DNA of 64,000 bases from contig JACEFZ010024474.1 in the NCBI GenBank assembly GCA_014155875.1, forward strand, positions 124,001 to 188,000, given 5' to 3'. Shown one piece after another: positions 13,340-25,300 of this stretch. How positions within the stretch are numbered: the stretch's first letter is position 1; each line of letters begins with the position of its first letter. The notes beneath the pieces are model-generated. The model was not told where the DNA came from and did not search any database. It worked only from the letters and a program-made list of their open reading frames with translations. The translations under genes and the position numbers were made by a program. This DNA is from Cepaea nemoralis. Its lineage: Eukaryota > Mollusca > Gastropoda > Stylommatophora > Helicidae.

Positions 13340-13575
13340 CTCTGTACTGCAGTCTCCATGACGACGCGGCCAGGCCACATGCCTCCCCCTCCAGAGGTCA
13401 TGGCTTTGTTTTCAGACAGTCATTCAGTTCTCGCATGCAATTTTTTTTTTAGCGACCCTTGGGAGCTCATTGTTGTAGGTATGGAGTTCCTGCTCTGTGT
13501 GATGCTTTCAGCACGACAAACCCGGTGATGGACAAACCAGGTGCAATGAAGTCGACCCTCTGGCCTTTAAATCAC
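13340..13575 (+). mobile_element. SINE family B copy (decayed)
   Basis: It matches the organisation of the better copy at 59690-59925: a tRNA-like head near 13365-13400, 'cattcagttctcgcatgcaa' corresponding to 'ctcagttcacgagtgcaatg', and the end 'aaccaggtgcaatgaagtcg'. A T-run interrupts the middle. Confidence 0.55.
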
Positions 13576-13609
13576 CTTCTTTCTGTATATGAATTACAGG
13601 AGCTAATCA

Positions 13610-13835
13610 GTGTCTGTGGCTTTGAGGTTAGTGAACGTAGTTTCATAATTCACCGACAGACCAGGGTGAGGGTTTGAAATCTGTTGCAGGCAATTTGGCA
13701 GATCATTTTGTGTTGATTTTGCTGATATGAGCATTGGTGGTTCAGAAAACAATAGCAAACTACTAAACATAAAATTGGCAAGTAAATTACACAGCCAAAA
13801 AAATGCTAGGGTTGACTGTGATGTCCTGTAGCGAG
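13610..13835 (+). mobile_element. SINE family A copy (decayed)
   Basis: It follows SINE B directly. It has the family core in diverged form ('ggttcagaaaacaatagcaa', 'gttgactgtgatgtcctgta'). Confidence 0.65.
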
Positions 13836-13849
13836 ACGTAGTAGTCATT

Positions 13850-16114
13850 TGGAGGTGACAGATTTGAATACGAGTTAGTAACTATGGCTTTCAATTTTTA
13901 TGTCGTCTAGTGCGTCCTTTAATCTCTACTTCTTTTTTCTACTTCTATTTTACAATTACCTTTTTTTACTACTTCTATTATACTTCTATGAGCATCAAAT
14001 AATGTGTGTGTGCTTGTTTATGAACTGACTTAGTGGCCCCAAAGGGATCCCCAGTTGATATTTCTGGGTATATGTAGGTCAAATGTTCACCATCTCTACA
14101 GTCAGAAACAAAATTATGGTTTCAAATAGTTGCCACAAAATTGCACATTGATAATACCAGTCATTCTATAGTTTCCTGTATCATTCTAGAGCGATCATAT
14201 TCAGCTGTACTTAAAGAAACCAATTTTGACTGTAAATTTGAAAGACTTAATGACAGTCAAGCATGGCTGACACATAACCGACAGAATATGAAATGTTTCA
14301 GTTACTTAATAAAATGCTAATACTGTACACGCAAACGTTTGAAAAGTTTGTTTCGGAATTCAAATTTATATTTACTGAATTATCACTCCCATTGTTTACT
14401 GTTTATTATTTAAGACCAAAAATAGATCCATCAGGAAAAAAATTTTGAATTTACTTAAGAATATAATGTGCACCTGTAATAGACAGTGAGAATAAGAGTA
14501 CAAAAAAGAACACACAATACTAGAGATTTTACAGTAACTCTCCCAGTGCCTGGCGATTGTTAGATTAAAGTAACTCTGTCTATATGACATGGAGTTAAAG
14601 CATCAAGTGGTAGAATACATCTGCTTTCCATTTTTTAGTTAGTTGAAGGGTTCCAACTTCACAGCAAAGGGTCGTCCCATTATGCTCCATTCATGTGCCA
14701 GTGAATACCACACAAAATGCTTCTCACTGCACCAGAAGTGGAACAGACAAGAGTCTCAACAAACCAACAGCCCACACAGGTATACTATGCATAATGCCAC
14801 CTCCAGAATGCCAACACATATCTCCACCATGAAAAATACTGTTCACCGTCGATAGAAGCGGCAGTCACTAGAAAACCAGCAGCCACACATTACTGCATAA
14901 AGCAACCCAGTTAGCTCAATGACCAGCCAGCCACCATCTTTCTGAACAAACAACCGCGGACAGATGTAAAGCACTTCACATGAAATTCACAGCTCACAGT
15001 GTCACTCCAAGCACTCCTTCCTTTAGGAGTTGGCTTATTTTACAATAAAGTGAGTGAAGACATGTTGTACTTCAGCACCGGGTCAGGGGGGAATTCTCTA
15101 CACCAGGTGACTCTGATAGATACAGTAACTTGTTACGGCTCAGATGTTATGAGCATCAACACACCAAATTAAGAATTAAAACTGACATTATACCAGTGTA
15201 TTCTCAACCAACCAATCAGCCAACCAACCAGCTAACCAATCAATCAACCAACCAACCAATTAATTAACCAACCAACCAATTAATTAATTAACCAACCAAC
15301 TAACCAATCAAACAACTAACCAATCAACTAGCTAACCAATCAGCAAACCAAGCAGTCAACCAACCAACCAACCAACCAAACAAATTCTATTGCAAAGTAA
15401 ATAAAGAAACATTGGTTGATTACATCCGAAAATACTTCCAGTGTTCTTTCAAAAGTTTCTGATGTATGAGTTACACAATGCACATACAATATGTTGATGG
15501 ATATCAAAATGGAGCAGTAAAATTACAACTGTTCACTATTATTTCCAAAATATGACAAGTCTACAGTCACTTACAGGCAACATCCATTCATACTTTCTGT
15601 TGTCTGTCCTATACAGCTGTTACTTTAACCCATCCTATCACAAGCAATTGTTACTTTCAGGTAATGAACATCTGGGTCTAACAGGGTTAAAATAATCACA
15701 TTTTGGGATAGAAGGCGTTCATGTACACTTAGAATAAATTGGGTTAATGTAACAACTAGATTTGACAGAAGGAGTACAGAAAATAAAATTTAACAAAAAA
15801 CCACGCCAAAAATGTAAGGTGAATTGTTTGGTTCAGAATAAATAAGAAATAAACAAATGTATATCAGAACATAGCTCATTACACCAACAAATACTGTCTG
15901 AACTAACTTCTTGTGCAGAATAAACTTAACATTGTTGAAAGAAGACAAAGTTTATCTGCTTAATCATTAAAATGAATGCAGCTGTTTGATGGCAAATTAG
16001 GTCATGAATGATGTTCACAATCTGAATAATGGTTTGATTTTCACAAATTTAATTGATTGACCTGAAGCTGCTACTACCCGTGATATAAGAGAAAACATGA
16101 CAGCTAGCAAACCA
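13850..16114. other. 3' flank/3'UTR of neurexin (minus strand)
   Basis: This is the sequence directly downstream of the neurexin stop codon, read leftwards. It is AT-rich and largely free of recognisable transposons, unlike the introns, so part of it is plausibly 3'UTR. A degenerate (AACC)n tract lies at 15190-15385. No other coding region is supported. Confidence 0.45.
15190..15385. repeat. (AACC)n-type low-complexity tract
   Basis: Irregular runs of 'aaccaaccaatcaaccaacc'. Confidence 0.85.
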
Positions 16115-16344
16115 TCAAACATACCACTCTTTCACATCTTTCTTCTTTCCTCTACTACAAGATCCTGCCTCGCCACCAGAAGCTACTGCACCATTCCCCA
16201 CCGATTTCCTAGACTGCAGCGAGGAGAAATTCTGAGTTTCATCCACTTTGTAAGTTCCTTCATCTCGGCTGCGAAGTTTCCATAAGGCAATGCACAGAAC
16301 AATAACAGCCACAAGAACGCTGCCTGATACTCCCAAAATCAAAC
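16115..16344 (-). CDS. NRXN1: neurexin exon 19: TM helix and cytoplasmic tail
   Basis: The acceptor is 'cttctttacag' (16345-16355 on plus) and the stop TGA is at 16115-16117. It encodes a transmembrane helix (GVSGSVLVAVIVLCIALW), then basic RSRDEGTYKVDETQNFSS, equivalent to the protein-4.1-binding juxtamembrane motif of neurexins. The C-terminus is KKKDVKEWYV, a PDZ ligand for CASK-type partners. Vertebrate neurexins end KEYYV, so Tyr at -3 is Trp here. The exon starts in phase 1, joining with exon 18 to give VNLGLILG. Confidence 0.96.
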
Positions 16345-19300
16345 CTGTAAAGAAGAACAATTCAATCAGTAAAAAGTGCAAACACCAATCTCATTAAAAA
16401 GAATTACAAATAAAGTTCTTTGAACATCTGGCCAACTACCAGAAAGAGCATGCAACCATTAAAGATTTTGTTGACAGATCCACAAGCAGTTGATGTGGTT
16501 GAAAGGAAAATAGCACTCTAGTTGTTAAACTTCCAGCGCATTGATGGTGGCATAGAGGGATCAACCCCTACACCTGTCAATAAATGACAAACATTTACTA
16601 AGAAAATGCTGGACAATCTCAAGGACAGACTAAACAAGAAAATGATGGACAGACAATCTCCAGAACAAACTTAACAAGAAAATGCTGGATAGACAATCTC
16701 AAGGACAGACTTAACAAGAAAATGATGGACAGACAATCTCTAGGACAGACTAAACAAGAAAATGCTGGATAGACAATCTCCAGAACAGACTAAACAAGAC
16801 AATGCTGGACAGTCAATCTCCAGGAAGACTAAATGAGAAAATGATGGACAGACAATCTGAAGGACAGACTTAACAAACAATGGTACAATGTAACCATCAC
16901 ATCTTGCCTTGGAACATAATCTTAGTCTCCCCCCTACCTCTAAGCTTAAAGACAAGTGTGAATCAGGCAAAAAAGACATCCTTCAGCTGGGATCAGATAA
17001 GCAACAGCAGACAGAAGAATTTTAAAATATAATTAATATTAATAATGTAAATAACTGGAGAGTTAATAACATCAATATAGTATCAGTAACACAAAACATA
17101 CAAATGAAGGCAGCATGTTGCAGCAACATCAGAGAAAATCCAATTAGTCAAATTTATCAGTCCACAAGAAATCCCCCATGAAAGATAAATTAAATGGTGG
17201 AATAGAGAAATTAGCCATATATGAAAAAATATTGGACAAGAGAGACAAAAGAAGACAGAGAAAGGTGTATGTAACTTAACCAATGGGCAACAAATAATGT
17301 AAGCAAAATCAACTTCATTAAAATATCAGACGACAGAGAGGATCAAAGAGCCAATATCATTAATGTCTATTTCAGACAAGCACCTGAACAAGAAGAAGAA
17401 GAAGAAAAAGAAAGGGAAGCAACAGAAGAAGAAGAAGCAGAAGTAGAAAAAGAAAATACATAGTTTAAAATATGACAAAAAAGTCATGTTAACTTTAATC
17501 TAAGCAATGTCTTCCTGTGCACATAAAACCCGACTTACCTAAATTAACGCCGCCATCCTCACTTCCCGCAGCCTTGCCAGCCGCCTGGTCTGGCTCCTCT
17601 GTGCTGACATCAACTTTGTCATGGATCTTGTGTTGACTGCTGTAGATTTTCTCTTTGTTATCCTGACTGAAATGCCCATCTCCATCAACCAAACCCCCGC
17701 CATTCTTTTGGGAAACAGATGTTGATAAATCTGGCAGCTGACGAAGTTTTGATGAGGCATCACAATCAGGACCTGAACATTTGTGTGGTTGTCTGAAAAT
17801 ATTGAGAATTTTCTGTGTAAACATAATTTTACTATTGCCTAGTTATTATTACAATATGAAGGCATTAAATATTCATTAGTTGTAAGTAGACTGGGTGTTT
17901 TGTTCACTATTTCAATGAAAACAAGGACTGCTCCTTAACGAAGATTGGCTGCAATGGATCATCAACACTCTATTGATTATCAACTCTATGGATCATCAAC
18001 ACTCTATGGATCATCAAAACTTCATGGATCATCAACTCTCTATGGATCATCAACACTCTATGGATCATCAACTCTCTATGGATCATCAACACTCTATGGA
18101 TCATCAACTCTCTATGGATCATCAACTCTCTATGGATCATCAACACTCTATGGATCATCAACTATCTATGAACACTGTGGATCATCAACACTCTATGGAT
18201 CATCAACTCTCTATGAACACTGTGGATCACCATCACTCTGTGGATCATCAACTCTCTATAGGTCATCAACACTCTATGGATCATCAACACTCTATGGATC
18301 ATCAACACTCTATGGATCATCAACACTCTATGTCTTTTGCTGTGACTGCATGCTCTGACAGACTTCTGCTCATCCATCTCTTGATAACTCCTCCCACCTC
18401 TCTCTATGTGTCACAGTGGAAGTGCAGTGGTCATGCATTTGAAATCCCCATCATGGCTGAATGTCCCACATTGACTGGGCTGGCAGGTTCCACACAAACT
18501 GGGCTGGCAGGTCCCACATGGACTGGGCTGGCAGGTCCCACACAGATTGGGCTGGCAGGTCCCACACGGACTGGGCTGGCAGGTCCCACATGGACTGGGC
18601 TGGCAGGTCCCACATGGACTGGGCTGGCAGGTCCCACACGGACTGGGCTGGCAGGTCTCACACAGACTGGGCTGGCAGGTCAGCCAACTTCTCACAGGAC
18701 ACTAACCCCACCACTCCCCCAGTGCTGACCCCACCACTCCCCGAGTGCTGACCCCACCACTCCCCCAGTGCTGACCCCACCACTCCCCCAGTGCTGAGAG
18801 GTCTATGCAAACATAGAGCCACCATCATATACATGGCATGCCTCTAGGCATGTGAAAGGCTACTTTCCCTATTTACTTGTTTTGGTATTGGTTTCTTTCA
18901 CCGGCTCAGTTTTCGTGTCCAGTATTTCTAGTACTTCTACATTTGTTTTTGTTTCCATGAAATGTAACCTGATCTTCTCTACATCCATTCTACCACATCA
19001 ATGGAAAATTGTTCAATCTCAGAAGGCTGAAAGCTAAAACCAAAACTAACAGCAACACCGTCAGAGAGCTCTGTTTGCTGGCAGTTGTGCTCTATATGCC
19101 AAATCAGAGGTCCACATGCAACACGTTTCAGATCTTTCGTATGTCTGTGCCAACTTTGGGCTCAATATCAACTTGGAGAAGACTGTAGTTATGTATCAGC
19201 CAGCTCCATATTGTTTGTTTATTGTGATAAGTCATACTGAGCAAAATATCACAGTGAATAGTCATAGGTCATAGACTAAGTGTTGTGGACAAATTCACCT

Positions 19301-22300
19301 ATCTAGGCAGCACTGTGAAGGAATATAACACAGAGGTTGCCCTAATTATTGGATCACAAGCCATAATCTGCAAGGGGGTGGATAACAGATACGCTGAACT
19401 AACTTTCAGTTTTTGTTTGCATTGGATCACACTTGTCTGCCAGCTAAGTATTCTTGTTGTTTTTCTTTGTTTATTGTTTTGATTTTCATGCTCACTCTTA
19501 AAGACTTTGATTGAAAGGCTCGTCTGTATCTATGTGTGTTTTTCCATAAGTTTAGCTCCCCAGTTATTCATGTTAATTCAGGTTCCCAGGTGTCACAAGC
19601 CAAAGCAGAAGGTACGAGACTCTTTCACGGAGATGTTTGTTAAGGCAGGTAGGTAGGCAGGTAAGGACACTTGAAAGGCTACTCACTTGACAGCGGCTGT
19701 TGTGGTTGTTGTTGGTTGAGTTGTGGTAGTTTTGATAATGACAACAGCAGTGATGATCTCATCAGTTCCTGACATAACTGCGCTACAGTCCTCCTCATCG
19801 TCCAGCTGACATCCTGACCCCACTCCTGCAAAAATGATATCATCTGTGACGCCCTCCTTGACTCCAGGATCCTATAGACAATGCGAATATAAAGATTAGT
19901 ATAAATCATGATAAGATGATATAATATGTGACGCCCTCCTATAATCTCTGGATCCTAGAGAGTTAGAATATAAAGATTAGTGATTATCATAATAACATGA
20001 TATCATCTGTCAGTCCCTCCTATAATCTCTGGATCCTACAGTGTTAATATACATATTAGTGTTAATCATGATAACAAAAGTTAAAAATTAGTTGCAAATC
20101 CTTTACAGGACGTTGCAGTCAAAACAGCATATTTTGCTGTTGTGATCTCTTGACAAGTTTACATTCAGTAGTTTGCCATTGCTTTCTGAATGACCGGCAC
20201 CCATACCATTTTGTAAAAAACCAATGCAAGGTGGTCTGCTGCCAAATCGCCCACAGCTGTGTTTCAAACTCAGGTATGCGGGATTACGAACTGCGTATGG
20301 AATGGAAATTATATAAAAACCAAGATTAAATGTAGGCAAAAATGGGCGAGAAGACTAAATCATTAAAAAAAAAACATACAAAAAGCAAGAGGACCTTTCA
20401 TAGCACTAGAACATGTGTGGAAATCAAAGAAAGTTAAACTCAGTATCAAACTGAGAATGTCTAACTGCCGTGTTAAGTGGATACTACTTTATGAAGTACA
20501 TAGAGAACGACTACAAGAATGACTAGTTAGCCGTTAGTTACAGTTCCAACTTCATGACAAAGGGTCATCCAAAATGCTCTGTTCCCGTGCCAGTGAATTT
20601 ATAACTACAAAAAAAAAGAAAAAAAAAAGAAATAAACATGAATGCAATCCAGTGAAAAAAAAGTTAGTTGCATATCCTAACAGGATGCAGCAGTCAACCC
20701 CAGAAATTTTGGCTGTTCGTGATTCCTGGGCAAATTTACGTTCAGTGGTTTGTTTTGCTTTGTGAACGACCGGCTCCCATACCATTTCATAAAACACCAA
20801 TGCAAGATTGCCTCCAGTGTTTTGCACCTACAAATGACAAGGATGATCAGTGAAGGAGGAATTGTATGTGGGAATAAAGAAATATAGGCAGTCAATAAAA
20901 TCAAAACATCAAAATTCTGATGGATGACCCGAAGGCCAAGATAAGATAGGATAACACAGGCTTTGAGGAGATCATGGTGAAACATAGGATAACACAGGCT
21001 TTGGGGAGATCATGGTGAAACATAGGTTAACACAGGCTTTGGGGAGATCATGGTGAAACATAGGTTAACACAGGCTTTGGGGAGATCATGGTGAAACATA
21101 GGATAACACAGGCTTTGGGGAGATCATGGTGAAACCATAGGGTTAACACAGGTTTGGGGAGATCATGGTGAAACAGTAGGATAACACAGGCTTTGAGGAG
21201 ATCATGGTGAAACATAGGTAACACAGCTTTGGGGAGATCATGGTGAAACATAGGTTAACACAGGCTTTGAGGAGATCATGGTGAAACATAGGATAACACA
21301 GGCTTTGGGGAGATCATGGTGAAACATAGGATAACACAGGCTTTGGGGAGATCATGGTGAAACATAGGTTAACACAGGCTTTGGGGAGATCATGGTGAAA
21401 CATAGAATAACACAGGTTTTGAGGAGATCATGGTGAAACATAGGATAACACAGGCTTTGAGGAGATCATGGTGAAACATAGGATAACACAGGCTTTGGGG
21501 AGATTATGGGGAAACATAGGATAACACAGGTTTTGGGGAGATCATGGTGAAACATAGGATAACACAGGCTTTGAGGAGATCATGGTGAAACATAGAATAA
21601 CACAGGTTTTGGGGAGATCATGGTGAAACATAGGATAACACAGGCTTTGAGGAGATCATGGTGAAACATGGGATAACACAGGCTTTGAGGAGATCATGGG
21701 GAAACATAGGATAACACGGTTTTGAGGAGATCATGGTGAAACATAGAATAACACAGGCTTTGAGGAGATCATGGTGAAACATAGGATAACACAGGCTTTG
21801 AGGAGATCATGGGGAAACATAGGATAACACAGGTTTTGAGGAGATCATGGTGAAACATAGAATAACACTGGCTTTGAGGAGATCATGGTGAAACATAGGA
21901 TAACACAGGCTTTGGGGAGATCATGGTGAAACATAGGATAACACAGGTTTTGAGGAGATCATGGTGAAACATAGGTTAACACAGGCTTTGGGGAGATCAT
22001 GGTGAAACAACTTCATGCTGGCTGACCCTGTCTGATCTTCTGGGATCCATGCCTTCCTTTGCTGTTCTTTCCAAGCAACTGTAACATTTCATATGGCCAA
22101 AATATTTCAGATACAATTAAAAAATAAAAATCACTTACTCCTTCTGTAGACTGCATCTCATCAATAACTTCGTCTGCTGGCAAGTCTTTAAACCTGATAT
22201 TTAACAAGATTTACATTAAATTAAAGCCATCTACTCACATAATACCCTAAGTGAAGTCTGTAAATACACAGAGCTGTATGCAATAACAAAGTTACTAACA

Positions 22301-25300
22301 CAGAAAGAAGTATGTGGGTAACATACTAATAATAATAGCTACTTTATTCAAATATCAGATTACAAAGGGGAATAAGTATAAAATTAAAGAACCCAGTTAC
22401 ACACCCTTGGGCACGTGGGGTTATCCCCCATATTATTATTGACCAATCAGCACTCAGTGGTCATGTGACTCATATCACACTGGCTGCCTTTATTTTCAAG
22501 GACAAAATCCTCGTACCCATTTTAAACTGGGTCGATCAGAAAGCCCAGGTCAATTTATTTTAAAGGAGCTGCCTTGATCGGAGTTTAAACCCATGACCAT
22601 CGTGCCAGCCATTATGCCACCATGGCTGCCACAGAGATGTGGTCAGTCATATCTGTCACAGAGATGTGGTCAGTCATATCTGCCACAGAGAGGTGGCCAG
22701 TCATATCTGCCACAGAGAGGTGGCCAGTCATATCTGCCACAGAGAGGTGGCCAGTCATATCTGCCACAGAGAGGTGGCCAGTCATATCTGCCACAGAGAG
22801 GTGGCCAGTCATATCTGCCACAGAGAGGTAGCCAGTCATATCTGCCACAGAGAGGTGGCCAGTCATATCTGCCACAGAGAGGTAGCCAGTCATATCTGCC
22901 ACAGAGAGGTGGCCAGTCATATCTGCCACAGAGAAGTGGCCAGTCATATCTGCCACAGAGATGTGGTCAGTCATATCTGCCACAGAGATGTGGTCAGTCA
23001 TATCTGCCACAGAGAGGTGGCCAGTCATATCTGTCACAGAGATGTGGTCAGTCATATCTGCCACAGAGAAGTGGTCAGTCATATCTGCCACAGAGAGGTG
23101 GCCAGTCATATCTGCCACAGAGAGGTGGTCAGTCATATCTGCCACAGAGAGGTGGTCAGTCATATCTGCCACAGAGAGGTGGTCAGTCATATCTGCCACA
23201 GAGAGGTGGCCAGTCATATCTGCCACAGAGAGGTGGCCAGTCATATCTGCCACAGAGAGGTGGTCAGTCATATCTGCCACAGAGAGGTGGTCCAGTCATA
23301 TCTGCCACAGAGAGGTGGCCAGTCATATCTGCCACAGAGAGGTGGCCAGTCATATCTGCCACAGAGAGGTGGTCAGTCATATCTGCCACAGAGAGGTGGT
23401 CAGTCATATCTGCCACAGAGAGGTGGCCAGTCATATCTGCCACAGAGAGGTGGCCAGTCATATCTGCCACAGAGATGTGGTCAGTCATATCTGCCACAGA
23501 GAGGTGGCCAGTCATATCTGCCACAGAGAGGTGGTCAGTCATATCTGCCACAGAGAGGTGGTCAGTCATATCTGCCACAGAGAGGTGGTCAGTCATATCT
23601 GCCACAGAGAGGTGGTCAGTCATATCTGCCACAGAGATGTGGTCAGTCATATCTGCCACAGAGAGGTGGCCAGTCATATCTGCCAGTTACTGCTCCAGAC
23701 CAGGTATCTGAAGAAGCAGAAGTCAGAATTGCAGGTCATAACATTCCATTTGCAAAATTTGTTATTTGTGAAAAGCCTTTACAATACTCCTGAGTAACCC
23801 ATACATGACTCATCGCTCTTAAACCTACTGGAGGGCATACACAGCCCATCCTCTTAGAATCTCGACAATTCCTATCATCTTATTATTTATTTCAAACCTT
23901 TCATTGTATTTAGTTTGTTTTTCAACCAAAGAGCTGTATTTGGCATGCTTTTCAGTCAAACTGTCATTCTGTAATTTGATATGTGGTCATAATTTTTGCT
24001 ATTAATTGTGTTTTAAATATACTGGTTGGGAACAACCATGCTGGATTTTTCTTGACTATTACTCATTCTTGATTATTACTCATTCTTGACTATTACTCAG
24101 GATTGAGAGTCAGTGTGCTAATGACCTCCCCAAACCATGTCTTCTATGCCCAGAAGATCCTGCCTCTAAGCCATGTCTTCTACCCCCAGAAGATATTGCC
24201 TTTATGCCATGTCTTCTATGCCCAGAAGATCCTGCCTATAAGCCATGTCTTCTACCCCCAGAAGATCCTGCCTCTAAGCCAGTGGTTCTCAACCGGTGGG
24301 GAATTCCCCCCCAGGGGGGAATTTTGGGGTTTCCAGGGGGGGAATGAAGATTATTTCAAGATCGCGTTAATACAAGAACCGATTACTTGATCTTGTTTTT
24401 CCTTTCATACTTTACGCTTCTGTATGCATCATCCTTCTGAAATTCATTTTATAACGTAAGTAGATCCGCAAATCACATTTTATGTACATGTCTAGACGTG
24501 TTTTAGTATGTGCTATTAAATTTAGCTTAAATTATTACGTATACTGTGTAGGGGCAGGGGGAAATTTTTAGGGAGGAAATACGAAAGGGGGGGGGGGTGA
24601 CGTTATAAAAATATGGTAAGGGGGGGAATGATGCCTAAAAATATGGTGAGGGGGGGGAATGACGTCCTAAAAATATGGTGAAGGGGGGAATGGACCAAAA
24701 AAGGTTGAGAACCACTGCTCTAAGCCATGTCTTCTACCCCCAGAAGATATTGCCTTTATGCCATGTCTTCTATGCCCAGAAGATCCTGCCTATAAGCCAT
24801 GTCTTCTACCCCCAGAAGATCCTGCCTCTAAGCCATGTCTTCTACCCCCAGAAGATCCTGCCTCTAAGCCATGACTTCTACCCCCAGAAGATATTGCCTC
24901 TAAGCCATGTCTTCTACCCCCAGAAGATCCTGCCTCTAAGCCATGTCTTCTACCCCCAGAAGATCCTGCCTCTAAGCCATGTCTTCTACCCCCAGAAGAT
25001 CCTGCCTCTAAGCCATGTCTTCTACCCCCAGAAGATTCTGCCTCTAAGCCATGTCTTCTACCCCCAGAAGATCCTGCCTCTAAGCCATGTCTTCTACCCC
25101 CAGAAGATCCTGCCTCTAAGCCATGTCTTCTACCCCCAGAAGACCCTGCCTCTAAGCCATGTCTTCTACCCCCAGAAGATCCTGCCTCTAAGCCATGTCT
25201 TCAATACCCAGAAGATCCTGCCTCTAAGCCATGTCTTCTACCCTCAGAAGATCCTGCCTCTAAGACGTGTCTACTATGCCCAGAAGATCCTGCCTCTAAG

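Noticed and set aside
22593..23793. 370-384-codon frames of GGQSYLPQR / HICHREV repeats, glutamine- and glycine-rich like a structural protein
   Set aside because: Unit of 27 bp is open in several frames on both strands; a one-base insertion swaps the frames midway without selection against it.
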